A stretch of DNA of 64,000 bases from Nothopassalora personata (GCA_033816765.1 CM066292.1:1798001-1862000); one strand, 5' to 3'. Counted from the first letter of the stretch, positions 44,085-53,752 are shown. Notes: generated from the letters alone by a model not told the origin. A program made the numbers and translations.

Positions 44085-44636
44085 TTAAGAAACAAGCTCA
44101 ACATTGTAATCCAATGCATCCATCAGTGGTACGTCAGGAGGGCCTTCCCAGCTACTACTCCAGCGTCTCTGCTGCTGCTTATTCTCTACGTACTCCAAAG
44201 ACATTCGCTCAATCTCCTCCCAAGATGTAAAGCCAGATATTGCTTCTCGGTCCGCGAGCAGCTGCAATGCGTCTCGGAGCCATGTTCGACACGTAAATGC
44301 CTTGGCCTTAGCTTCGTCCAAGTCGTCTACTTGGTAGACTGGTACACTTTCCAGGATCTGGTTAAATGTGTCGCGCGGAGCCGTCACTTTAGCGACGACG
44401 ACGCGCACAAGAAGACGCTGTTCGTGTTCAAGGTGTACAACTGTGGCGCGCTCATAACGCCAAGGGTGGGCCGCTTCGCCAGCGATGTTGATCAAGGTAT
44501 TCTTGACATGATGCTTAGTTGTTGGCGCCTTATCATTGGCGCGTTTTGGGGCGACGAAGAGCGCATAATGGTAGGTGCCTGGATGTTTCGGCCGTGCGTA
44601 GAGTGCAAGTTGGAGGCGCAATTTGTTTCGAGGCAT
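44085..44636 (-). CDS. DUF6914-like protein, 183 aa
   Basis: One exon. The N-terminal strand pattern LQLALYARPKHPGTYHYALFVAPK followed later by a basic, cysteine-containing FTCRTWLRDAL block is what I associate with the fungal DUF6914 family, whose function is unknown; the family name is from memory. No signal peptide or membrane helix. The start codon is only 46 bp from the AATTC target site of the retrotransposon island, so the native promoter was largely displaced by the insertion. Confidence 0.78.
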   Translation of the reverse strand: MPRNKLRLQLALYARPKHPGTYHYALFVAPKRANDKAPTTKHHVKNTLINIAGEAAHPWRYERATVVHLEHEQRLLVRVVVAKVTAPRDTFNQILESVPVYQVDDLDEAKAKAFTCRTWLRDALQLLADREAISGFTSWEEIERMSLEYVENKQQQRRWSSSWEGPPDVPLMDALDYNVELVS

Positions 44637-44687
44637 GTGGCAATGTGAGAGTGTCCAAGTCTGGCAGGGTCAAGCGGGGTAGAATTC

Positions 44688-44862
44688 TGTTGTGAATCAG
44701 GTGACTAATGGCTGTGTTAGTTAGGACTTGGCATATACACACTATATTACACTGTTTCTGTAGCTAGATAGCCTTACACTTTATAGCAATTTATAAGGGT
44801 TACTAATCTACCCTATCGTTTTAATCTAGAAGCTTATACTCTTTAGATACCTATCTATAATA
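44688..44862 (+). repeat. 5' LTR of the outer element (175 bp)
   Basis: Starts TGTTGTGAATCAGGTGAC and ends CTATAATA (mutated from CTACAACA). Preceded by target-site copy AATTC. Confidence 0.9.
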
Positions 44863-44882
44863 GGTTATAAGCCCGAGTGCTC
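44863..44882 (+). promoter_or_regulatory. Putative primer-binding site resembling a half-tRNA-Ile(UAU)
   Basis: GGTTATAAGCCCGAGTGCT lies immediately after the 5' LTR. Its complement reads like the D-arm/anticodon-arm of tRNA-Ile with anticodon UAU (TCGGG, loop CTTATAA, then CC), so a primer cut after the anticodon loop would fit. No match to a tRNA 3' end was seen. Confidence 0.45.
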
Positions 44883-45661
44883 CTCTACCTATTTATTTTA
44901 AAACCTAAATTGTTATCGAAGCTCTATTAAGGATTAGCTTGCCTTACTAGTAGACCCGACCCTATATTTGTTTTACGGATAACTATCTAATCAATTTAAG
45001 AACTACTATAGGATATCGGTACTAAGTATTATTACCGTAGTATAGTATCTAAAAGAGCTAGACTAGATATAGAGTTTAGAAACAACACCTCTAGTAACCT
45101 AATAAGGTCTACTAAGGATAACTAGGTACTTAGAAAAGGCGTATAGTTCTAGGTATAGAAATCTATACTAATTAGCGTACTACTAGAGAAGGATCTAGTT
45201 AGATATATTATCTATAAACTAGACTAGGTTAATCTAAAGTATACTCTAAATAGGGCAGCTTATATACAAACCTAGAGAGTAAGGTCGATATCTACTATAG
45301 GAACTATAGATATACCTATAACCTAGAATAAGGCTCCTAAAGATATTACTAGAAGTATAGGATATATAGTAGCCTATAAGCGCTAGAATAAGGAGGATAT
45401 ATAAGCCTATAGTATAATAATAGCTAGATTAGACTCTATATTAAGGCTAAACTTTAGAGATATAAATAAGTTAGCTAAGGAATTATATAATCTAATTAAG
45501 ATAATATATAAGCCTATTATTATAATCGGTCTATATAACACTCTAAAAGCAATTAGTTATATTAAATTAGATACTATAAGACCTAGTATATTAAAGTACT
45601 ATAAAGACTTTTAAGCTTAGGTATATAACTATAAGACTACTATAGAGCAATTTATTAGACC

Positions 45662-45822
45662 TGACACGGACAAGACAGCAACAGGGCGCAAACGTGTATT
45701 AGCCTTAGTATCGAGTAAGTTCTACGAAGAAGAGAAGTAAGAAGTCGCGAGAAGCGCGTGATAAGATCGGGCCCGAGGTCACGTGACACCGAAGTGCGTC
45801 TGTGCAAAGGTAAACCGTGACA
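45662..45822 (-). repeat. LTR of element A (3' end of the minus-strand element)
   Basis: 161 bp; identical by eye to 46,709-46,869 and to the LTRs of element B except for a 4-bp CGCG indel near the GGGCCC site. Confidence 0.9.
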
Positions 45823-45946
45823 CCACCCCCCCTCTCAAACCGCCGTACGCCCTCGTACGCGTGAATCAATCGCAATGGGGTATATCCATCGCCATTACCC
45901 AATTCAATCCAATCCAATGTATATCTTGCCGCAGCAAGCCTTAAGC

Positions 45947-46341
45947 GAAGACAGTATCACACCGCAGTGTGCCTTGTGTCCACCAACTGTATATCAAGCC
46001 TCAGCTTGCCTCAAGTTGTATCTGCGAAGACAGTATCACACCGCAGTGTGCCTTGTGTCCACCAACTGTATATCAAGCCTCAGCTTGCCTCAAGTTGTAT
46101 CTGCGAAGACAGTATCACACCGCAGTGTGCCTTGTGTCCACCAACTGTATATCAAGCCTCAGCTTGCCTCAAGTTGTATCTGCGAAGACAGTATCACACC
46201 GCAGTGTGCCTTGTGTCCACCAACTGTATATCAAGCCTCAGCTTGCCTCAAGTTGTATCTGCGAAGACAGTATCACACCGCAGTGTGCCTTGTGTCCACC
46301 AACTGTATATCAAGCCTCAGCTTGCCTCAAGTTGTATCTGC
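45947..46341. repeat. Five tandem copies of a 79-bp unit in element A
   Basis: Copies start at 45947, 46026, 46105, 46184 and 46263. Each contains the inverted repeat CACACCGCAGTGTG. 79 is not a multiple of three, so the array is open in all three plus frames in turn, giving repeat-only open frames that are not genes. The same unit occurs once per 185-bp repeat in element B. Confidence 0.95.
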
Positions 46342-46708
46342 GCTCCGCCGGTGCTCCTCTTGCTGACGAGCCTGCTCAGCACCATCTCGGCCCTGAGTCT
46401 CGTCTTGTGTCTCTTGCGCCATCTTGCGCAGTCGTTCTACACCCTGGGTGTCGTCGAAATCCGGATTCCACTCTGACTCGTCTTCCACCTCACGTTGTCC
46501 TTCGGTTAGTGTGCCGTTCTGTCGTTGGCGCGCGTCGCGGAGGAACTTCTTCGTGAGTAGGTTAAGGTTCAGGTTGGGAATGAATTAGGATTCGTCTGCT
46601 CCGAGTGTCGTCTGGTTTGCGGCCATTCGGACTCGGTGTCGCACGCGCGTTTCTGTGCACACGTGGTCGGGGTGATCGCTTGCGGCGATCGAGCGCGGTA
46701 GAACTTAA

Positions 46709-46869
46709 TGACACGGACAAGACAGCAACAGGGCGCAAACGTGTATTAGCCTTAGTATCGAGTAAGTTCTACGAAGAAGAGAAGTAAGAAGTCGCGAGAA
46801 GCGCGTGATAAGATCGGGCCCGAGGTCACGTGACACCGAAGTGCGTCTGTGCAAAGGTAAACCGTGACA
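46709..46869 (-). repeat. LTR of element A (5' end of the minus-strand element)
   Basis: 161 bp, identical by eye to the other LTR of A. Confidence 0.9.
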
Positions 46870-47127
46870 ATTCCTCTTAGTAATCTTACGCTTACTATTG
46901 ATAATCTACTTTACTAGTCTAAGTACCTTAATAAGGGTCTTACGCTTAAAGAGCTTACTAGATATAGGTAGGCCCTTTCTACTATTACTAGGAGGACGCT
47001 TATTAGGATCGTTACCGTTATTAGAGCTAGTTCTACTACTAAAGACGTTACTAGTATTAATAAACTAGTTTATAGGAGTCTACTTAATAATATCTACTAA
47101 AATACTACTTATAAGTTAGTAAACACC
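46870..47127. repeat. RIP-degraded AT-rich segment between elements A and C
   Basis: TA-rich, no open frame. It ends with ACACC (47,123-47,127), the target-site copy of the chromovirus. It continues after the chromovirus at 54,241. Confidence 0.7.
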
Positions 47128-47610
47128 TGTTACGGTATGACAACACCGCAAAGGAAAACATCCTGGCACGGGTCACGTGCAAAAGATGTATGCGCGACTG
47201 TTACGGTATGACAACACCGCAAGGGAAAACATCCTGGCACGGGTCACGTGCAAAAGATGTATGCGCGACGTCCGCGACGCCTGACTGGGGACGACTCGTC
47301 GCGCATAGCGCGAAAGACGTACCCGCGACATGAGCGACGTCCGCGACGGTAGCGACGAGCGCACTTGTCGCAGAAGGCGCACATGGCGCGAAAGGACAGC
47401 CAAGACTGGCAAATCTCCTTTGTATTTAGGAACGCTGAGAATCCCTTATGGCTTCGACTGCGTTCAACTCATGTTACGATCTCACTGATTGGAATACACT
47501 CTTCTCCAATTATTCATCTTCGCTCAGTTTGCTTTAGCCTCTCCAAAGAATACCGCCACGTGACTTGACTTATCTCTCTTTTGAGATTAGCCCTGGAACG
47601 AGACATAACA
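47128..47610 (+). repeat. 5' LTR of element C
   Basis: TGTTACGGTATG...GAGACATAACA. The first 142 bp are a tandem duplication of a 71-bp unit (47,128 and 47,199) that differ at one base, so the LTR terminus is present twice. Confidence 0.96.
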
Positions 47611-47627
47611 CTTTGAACGCCCTCAGG

Positions 47628-49634
47628 ATGAGCGCTACTCAAGCAGCTGGTAGGGGAACACCCGCCCCCAGCGAAGCAGGAAGCATCCGCCGTGCGCCAC
47701 CACGACAGACCACCACGAAGGACGATGAGTCTGATGACGATGACGAGCCTACTCCAAGGAAGAGCGACGTTAAGGCTGCTAAGCCGGACCTCTTCCATGG
47801 AGATAGGGCCAAGTTCGACGACTGGGTCAACCAGATGGACATGTACCTCATGTTCAACCCAGTCGACACCGACAAAAGAACTATCTTCGCCATCACGTTC
47901 CTTCGCGGAAGTGCGCAGAACTGGATCAAACCTTACCTCAAGGAATACCTCGACGGTATGGGACGATTAGACCCCACCGGAATGTTCAGGAACTACACCC
48001 TTTTCAAAGACAAGATGAAGTCAATCTTTGGAACCTCGAACGAAGTCCAACAGGCCATACGAATCATTCAACACCTGAAGCAGAAGACGTCTACTTCAGA
48101 GTACGCCGCCAAATTCGAAGAATACGGACAGATCACCGGATGGGACCAGACGGCGTTGATGACTATGTTCCGACGTGGACTCAAGGACTCCGTCAAGGAC
48201 GAGTTGATGAGACACGGAGGAGCGATCACCAACCTCGAAGGACTGATGAAGGCGTCGATCGACATCGACGATCAGCTCTGGGAACGGTACCAGGAAAAGA
48301 AATACGACTCCAAGGTAGGAGGCATGGCAGGATACGCTCCAGATCGCAAACCCTCAGGGGGGTACGTTGCGAGGGGAGGATTCTCACGACAAAGCCAGCC
48401 CTACTATGGACCACAGCCAATGGAACTGGACGCTACCCAACGAGGACGGAAGATCGATAAGAGTAGGGGCCACGGAAAGCCCTTCAAAGGAAAAGGAAAA
48501 CTCACATGCTACGCCTGTGGCAAAGAAGGCCACATGGCGCGGGATTGCCGCGGTAAAAATATGGTGCGCCGCGAGCAGTTCAATATGATGCAACCAAAGG
48601 TGGACAAATCTGGGAGCAGTGTTGGACCCCGACAATTCAACTATACCCAGAGAGTGGAGGAGAAGGATAGCAACCGGGTTGCGACGCCTCTCCTGGACCC
48701 CTCACAAGGACGAGGAGGACACCATGTTCAACAACATACACCACCACCGAATGACCAACAATCAGAGATCGACATCAAGATCAGATTGTTTGGCATGATG
48801 GCACGAGGAGTCAACCATGAAGTCGAGAAAGAGTCTCGACATGGTCACGGAAGCCTTCATTGGCGTTTCTGTTACCAGGACTCGTGTCAAACCCACTACG
48901 ACGCCAAAGCAGGCGCAGGGTACTGGCCACAACAGCCAGCAGGAACCCTGGGAGCACAACATGGACGAAACAAGCTCCAGGAAGTGGATGTAGACGAATC
49001 TTACTTCGACGACGACAAAGAAAACCAGGATCCAGAATGGAACGGACGCTGGTCACCAGCTCCCGAACAACAAACGAACAAGCTGGACACTATTGAAGAA
49101 GATTACGTACCGGAAGAGTCAAGCGAGGACTCATCCGAAGGAGAAGAGAGCGACACCGACGACGAAAACGAAGTATGCACGTTCACGGTAGACGCGCCAA
49201 GAAAGCTCTATGAGTTAATCATCTACCTCCAACGAAGGCATGAAGAATTCCTACCAAAGTTCTCAGGGAAACGATACCTAAACCCCAGCGAGTTCGACAA
49301 GACACTCGACACGATGAGGGGCATGGTGTGGGGCTACCCAACCATGAACGACACTGAGAACTTGGCTAAAGCGGTTGTCGAACGACCACCCATAGGAAGC
49401 CGGATGACAGGTACCGGATACCTAACACCAGCAGGAACTTTCGTCTCAAACGAACTACGAACAGCAGTACAGCATGTACAGGCTCTCTACTCAGAATCGC
49501 AGAAGATCCAGGAACGCAACAGACTACAAGTGTGGACACAGGGCAACGGGCTACAGGTTCTAGCCGAAGCCTCTAGGCACGAAGCACAGCGAACCACATA
49601 CCATTCGGGAAAAGGATCAGCTCCCCAGGAATGA
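47628..49634 (+). CDS. gag: Gag polyprotein of chromovirus C
   Basis: Structural protein forming the virus-like particle. 668 aa from the first ATG after the LTR (MSATQAAGRG); the frame is open further back into the LTR, which is not used. A capsid-type region (about residues 60-230, with FDDWVNQMDMYL and FRRGLKDSVKDELMRHGG) is followed by one zinc knuckle CYACGKEGHMARDC (294-307). The C-terminal half is acidic and unusually long. Its stop codon overlaps the pol start (ATGA at 49,631-49,634). Confidence 0.95.
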   Translation: MSATQAAGRGTPAPSEAGSIRRAPPRQTTTKDDESDDDDEPTPRKSDVKAAKPDLFHGDRAKFDDWVNQMDMYLMFNPVDTDKRTIFAITFLRGSAQNWIKPYLKEYLDGMGRLDPTGMFRNYTLFKDKMKSIFGTSNEVQQAIRIIQHLKQKTSTSEYAAKFEEYGQITGWDQTALMTMFRRGLKDSVKDELMRHGGAITNLEGLMKASIDIDDQLWERYQEKKYDSKVGGMAGYAPDRKPSGGYVARGGFSRQSQPYYGPQPMELDATQRGRKIDKSRGHGKPFKGKGKLTCYACGKEGHMARDCRGKNMVRREQFNMMQPKVDKSGSSVGPRQFNYTQRVEEKDSNRVATPLLDPSQGRGGHHVQQHTPPPNDQQSEIDIKIRLFGMMARGVNHEVEKESRHGHGSLHWRFCYQDSCQTHYDAKAGAGYWPQQPAGTLGAQHGRNKLQEVDVDESYFDDDKENQDPEWNGRWSPAPEQQTNKLDTIEEDYVPEESSEDSSEGEESDTDDENEVCTFTVDAPRKLYELIIYLQRRHEEFLPKFSGKRYLNPSEFDKTLDTMRGMVWGYPTMNDTENLAKAVVERPPIGSRMTGTGYLTPAGTFVSNELRTAVQHVQALYSESQKIQERNRLQVWTQGNGLQVLAEASRHEAQRTTYHSGKGSAPQE

Positions 49635-52600
49635 GCGACCAAAGGGAGTTATGCAACACTCAGGCTCACGCATCGACACCAAACACAGTTTTCCAGATAC
49701 AAGCAATCGTCAACGGACACAGGACCAGTGTCATGATCGACTCCGGAGCAGCGGGGAACTTTATTTCCGAGTCTTTCACAACAAGAAACGGGCTAGCTAC
49801 CCTGAAGAAGAAATGGGGTTACGAATTGATCGCGGTAGACGGATCATCGTTACCTAGCGTGGAATGGGAGACGACACCATTGCCACTGGCTATCCAACAG
49901 CACCACGAGAACATTACCTTGGATGTCACTGATATGGCCAGTCATGACATAGTATTAGGTATGCCTTGGTTGAGAAAGCACAATCCAGTTATCGACTGGA
50001 GGAGAAGAGTACTCACATTTAGGCAATGCAACTGCGTTATAGGCATTGAACCTACGCATCGACAGCGGACGATGGTAGATGAGGCAAGGAAACAGCTCAA
50101 CGCATTCGAGCTTGCGCCGAACAGAAGGAATCAAGAACCACCTTCGACCGGGATAGATACTGGCGTGGGGCCGCCGGATCACGAAATCACTGGAACGGAT
50201 GGAAGTAACGCACCATCGAAGGATGCTGGTATATCGGAACCAAGCATTCCCAAGGAGTACCTTAAGTGGAAAAGGCTCTTTGAAGAGGAAAAGGGTAGAG
50301 ACGCCTTACCTAGACACCAACCATGGGACCACAAGATAAACATTCAGCCAGGGAAGGAGCCTCCATGGGGACCCCTATATCAAATGTCCGAGAAAGAGCT
50401 CAAAACCCTACGAGAATGGCTGAAGGAGAAACTCGACAAAGGATGGATAAGAAGATCCACCTCAAGTGCGGGAACTCCATGTATGTTTGTTCCAAAACAA
50501 AACGGGAAACTACGACTCGTACAAGACTACCGAAAATTGAACGAGATCACGATAAAGAACCGATATCCATTACCGAACATCGAAGAAGCACAGGACCGAC
50601 TCACCGGATCCGACTGGTACACAAAGATCGATCTACGAGACGCCTTCTACGCCATCCGGATGGCGGAAGGAGAGGAATGGAAAACCGCATTCAGAACACG
50701 ATACGGACTCTACGAATTCTTGGTCATGCCAATGGGACTGACCAACGCACCCGCATCCTGTCAAGACCTAGTCAATGAGACGCTGAGAGAACTTCTTGAC
50801 GTGTGCGTCATTGCCTATATGGACGACATCCTCGTCTACACCAAAGGATCACTGCAGAACCACATTAGACAAGTCCAGGACGTCTTCGAGCGCCTCACAA
50901 GGGTAGGGTTCAAGACGGCACCAGAAAAATGCGAGTTCCACAAGAAACAAGTTAAATTCCTCGGATTCATCATAAGCACAACAGGAATCCAGATCGACCC
51001 GGCAAAGACACAGTCTATCGAAGAATGGCCGACGCCAGCCAACGTTAAGGACGTACAATCGTTCCTTGGACTCGCAAACTATAACCGCAAGTTCATCAAG
51101 GACTACTCCAAAACGGCTGCAGCCATGACTGCACTCACTAGGAAAGACACCAAGTGGACCTGGGGCAACAAAGAACGACAAGCTTTCGAAACACTCAAAA
51201 GACAGTGCGCCTCAGCACCAACACTTCGACTATTCGACGGAACAAAGGAAGTCCAAATCGAAACGGACGCATCGGACATGGCCATAGGCGCATGCCTTAC
51301 ACAAGAACACGATGGGAAAAGACACCCAGTGGCCTATTACTCAAGAAAAATGACACCCGCGGAACAAAACTACGACATCCATGATAAGGAACTTCTCGCT
51401 ATTGTCGCTGCAATGCAGCACTGGAGAGTATATGCGGAAGGAGCACCTAAGCTGACGATTCTTTCTGATCACAAGAATCTCACTTACTTCACTACAACGA
51501 AAGTACTGACCCGAAGACAGGCCCGCTGGTCGGAATTGCTCGGACAGTACAAGTTTGAAATCCGCTATACCGCAGGAAAAGACAACGGCAGGGCCGACGC
51601 ACTGAGCCGAAGAAGCGACTACATGGAAGGAAAGGAACCAGTGCGACAACAAGTACTTAAGACTAATCCAGATGGAAGTCTAAGCGCCAACACAAAGGAG
51701 TTCAACAACATAGTGCGCGTTCTTCAGGACACAGAAGAACAGTTCCCACTAGCACAAGGAAGATACCAAGTACCGAAAGGACGAGAAGAAGAATGCATAC
51801 GACAACATCACGACAACCCGATGTACGGACATCCTGGAACCACAAAGACTCTCGAGATCATACAACGCAGCTTCTCATTCCCACAAATGAGACAAAAGGT
51901 ATTGAACTACATTAAGCAATGTGTTCACTGTCAACAAAATAAGGCTGCACGACACGAGAAGTATGGACAAATACAGTTCAGGACACCACCGACACAACCA
52001 TGGGACGAGGTCACGATGGACTTCATTACGAAACTTCCCATATCCACGGACAAGGCGACAGGCACGGAATACGACATGATACTGGTCATGGTCGATCGCC
52101 TAACGAAATATGCACACTTTATACCTGCCTGCGAGACATACACGGCAGAGCAACTCGGTTATCTCGTTCTCGACAAGCTAGTACGATACCACGGATTCCC
52201 AAAGGTCTTTATCACAGACCGAGACAAGCTGTTTACATCCAACTACTGGAAGACTCTTGTAGCGGAAATTGGTATACAACACAAACTGTCTACGGCATAT
52301 CACCCACAAACGGACGGACAAACTGAGAGAGCAAATCAAACCTTGGAACAATACCTACGACACTACGTCAACTACGCACAAGACAACTGGGTATCACTCC
52401 TACCCATGGCACAACTTGCACTGAACAATCACAAATCAGAAACAACAGGCGAAACACCTTTCTTCGCAAATTTCGGAAGACACCCTACGCTGTTCGGTGA
52501 CAAGAGAGATCACCCACAAGCGGAAAGGGCTATCGCCACAACGGAAGACCTAAGAGAGGTACACAAATCCGTCAATAAACGAATTCGGGACTCGCAGCAA

Positions 52601-53050
52601 CGACTCACTGAATCTCGTCGAAAACAACAAATGGCACCTCAGCTAAAGAGGGGGGATAAAGTCTACCTTCTTACAAAAAACCTCAAGACACGAAGGAAGA
52701 CCAAGAAACTGGATCATGTGAAAGTCGGGCCATTTCTCGTTGAAGAATCACGAGGACCAGTCAACTACCGACTACGACTACCAAAAGATGCCAAAATCCA
52801 TCCAGTGTTCCACATCTCCGTGCTGGAACCAGCAGACCCCAAAACGCCATGCCAGGAAACATTCCACTACCAACCAGAAGAGGAAACTGAATTCGAAGTC
52901 GAAAAAATCCTGGACAAGAGAGGTCAGCGATACCTTGTCAAGTGGAAAGGATACGACAACTCAGAAAATACCTGGGAACCGAAAAAACACCTACGAAACT
53001 GTCAACAGAAAATCAAGGATTACGAGAGAAGGAAGAGACCTACCACCTAA
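49631..53050 (+). CDS. pol: Pol polyprotein of chromovirus C (PR-RT-RH-IN-chromodomain)
   Basis: 1139 aa, uninterrupted. Domains in order: aspartic protease (DSG at 37-39), reverse transcriptase (YMDD at 396-399), RNase H (TDASDMAIGA from 545), integrase with HHCC zinc finger (CVHC at 764-767) and catalytic core starting at Asp797 (DFITKLP), and a C-terminal chromodomain (about 1088-1127, VEKILDKRGQRYLVKWKGY). The order places it in the Ty3/gypsy chromoviruses, whose chromodomain directs integration to marked chromatin. It begins with its own ATG overlapping the gag stop, in another frame, so coupled reinitiation or frameshifting is needed. The stop overlaps that of the antisense gene. Confidence 0.98.
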   Translation: MSDQRELCNTQAHASTPNTVFQIQAIVNGHRTSVMIDSGAAGNFISESFTTRNGLATLKKKWGYELIAVDGSSLPSVEWETTPLPLAIQQHHENITLDVTDMASHDIVLGMPWLRKHNPVIDWRRRVLTFRQCNCVIGIEPTHRQRTMVDEARKQLNAFELAPNRRNQEPPSTGIDTGVGPPDHEITGTDGSNAPSKDAGISEPSIPKEYLKWKRLFEEEKGRDALPRHQPWDHKINIQPGKEPPWGPLYQMSEKELKTLREWLKEKLDKGWIRRSTSSAGTPCMFVPKQNGKLRLVQDYRKLNEITIKNRYPLPNIEEAQDRLTGSDWYTKIDLRDAFYAIRMAEGEEWKTAFRTRYGLYEFLVMPMGLTNAPASCQDLVNETLRELLDVCVIAYMDDILVYTKGSLQNHIRQVQDVFERLTRVGFKTAPEKCEFHKKQVKFLGFIISTTGIQIDPAKTQSIEEWPTPANVKDVQSFLGLANYNRKFIKDYSKTAAAMTALTRKDTKWTWGNKERQAFETLKRQCASAPTLRLFDGTKEVQIETDASDMAIGACLTQEHDGKRHPVAYYSRKMTPAEQNYDIHDKELLAIVAAMQHWRVYAEGAPKLTILSDHKNLTYFTTTKVLTRRQARWSELLGQYKFEIRYTAGKDNGRADALSRRSDYMEGKEPVRQQVLKTNPDGSLSANTKEFNNIVRVLQDTEEQFPLAQGRYQVPKGREEECIRQHHDNPMYGHPGTTKTLEIIQRSFSFPQMRQKVLNYIKQCVHCQQNKAARHEKYGQIQFRTPPTQPWDEVTMDFITKLPISTDKATGTEYDMILVMVDRLTKYAHFIPACETYTAEQLGYLVLDKLVRYHGFPKVFITDRDKLFTSNYWKTLVAEIGIQHKLSTAYHPQTDGQTERANQTLEQYLRHYVNYAQDNWVSLLPMAQLALNNHKSETTGETPFFANFGRHPTLFGDKRDHPQAERAIATTEDLREVHKSVNKRIRDSQQRLTESRRKQQMAPQLKRGDKVYLLTKNLKTRRKTKKLDHVKVGPFLVEESRGPVNYRLRLPKDAKIHPVFHISVLEPADPKTPCQETFHYQPEEETEFEVEKILDKRGQRYLVKWKGYDNSENTWEPKKHLRNCQQKIKDYERRKRPTT

Positions 53051-53688
53051 CCAACATTCGGAGGCTCAACGGGGCCAGCACTCCACTCGGGGAACTGGAC
53101 ACCAGTTATAAGACCCCAAGTGGAGGGGGAAACCTGTTCCCCAAAAACGCTGCCAAACTCGGAGAAGTCTACGAGCACCTCGCTACCGGCCGAGGCCGCG
53201 GGGGCCTCAGACTCTCCTTCCAGACGCTCCATCTCCTCCGCGGTGGACAAAGCCCTCTTGAAGGAATTGTCCTCCGTTGATTCCGCGGCACGAAGCTGTT
53301 TTCGCAGCCGGCGGGCCTTCGCACGGGCAGCTGCCACCTTCTGCTGAGCCGCTGCTATCACCCTCTCGGCCTCTTCTTCTGCTTCGGACAGAGCGTCCTC
53401 CGCCTCTTCCGCACTCCTGGACAGCGACTCCCGGATCTTGGCCATCTTCTCGAACTCCTGAAGAGTGACCCGGAGATCACACTTCTTGTGAGCGTCGTTG
53501 CACGCCTTGCAACGACCGGACCGAGCGTCGACACGACACTCCTGGCCCTGGCGACGACACCGACTGCACGAGACGGGCATAATGGATTGGAACCGGCGAG
53601 AACGAGAAAGGGCGTTAATGGTTTCCGCGTAGATATCAGAAGAAGACGAAGGGCGAAGAGGCATCGTGAGCCATGATGACGAAGACAT
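53047..53688 (-). CDS. Antisense gene of the chromovirus: Zn2Cys6-like cluster plus coiled coil
   Basis: 213 aa on the strand opposite to gag-pol, between pol and the 3' LTR; its TAG overlaps the pol TAA tail to tail. The frame opens with GTG at 53706; the first ATG is 53688, and 53580 (MPVSCSRC) is a plausible internal start. A cysteine cluster with spacing Cys-x2-Cys-x6-Cys-x8-Cys-x2-Cys-x6-Cys (residues 41-70) fits the fungal binuclear zinc pattern. A Glu/Ala/Arg coiled coil (about 80-150) and an acidic tail follow. A mutated copy of the matching segment occurs at 1-176. It may be a DNA- or RNA-binding accessory protein; the role is unknown. Confidence 0.75.
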   Translation of the reverse strand: MSSSSWLTMPLRPSSSSDIYAETINALSRSRRFQSIMPVSCSRCRRQGQECRVDARSGRCKACNDAHKKCDLRVTLQEFEKMAKIRESLSRSAEEAEDALSEAEEEAERVIAAAQQKVAAARAKARRLRKQLRAAESTEDNSFKRALSTAEEMERLEGESEAPAASAGSEVLVDFSEFGSVFGEQVSPSTWGLITGVQFPEWSAGPVEPPNVG

Positions 53689-53752
53689 GGTGGGGAAAGC
53701 GATCACAACTATAAAAGGTAGCTCGGGACGAGCTAGGCTAAGAGGGGGATGG

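Larger units (their letters stand above)
45662..46869 (-). mobile_element. Element A: internally deleted non-autonomous LTR element
   Basis: Bounded by two 161-bp LTRs (45,662-45,822 and 46,709-46,869) that read identical. On the minus strand it starts TGTCACGGTTTACC and ends CCGTGTCA. Its internal part matches both ends of element B but lacks B positions of about 55,039-56,485, so most of gag is gone; the junction sits in a short shared GC. The flanking pentamers AGACC and ATTCC do not match, so no clear target duplication is left. It lies inside RIP-mutated DNA but is itself not mutated. Confidence 0.88.

Noticed and set aside
45947..46341. CRISPR-like array
   Set aside because: The units are contiguous 79-bp repeats with no unique spacers, in a eukaryotic retroelement.
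45875..46556. Three long overlapping plus-strand frames with repeating Cys-rich motifs
   Set aside because: They are produced by the 79-bp tandem array, whose period is not a multiple of three, so each frame repeats the same three peptides. No start context or domain.
45657..46874. Target duplication for element A
   Set aside because: Flanks AGACC and ATTCC differ at two of five bases. Mutation may explain this, but I cannot claim a duplication. An AATTC reading overlapping the LTR end looks coincidental.
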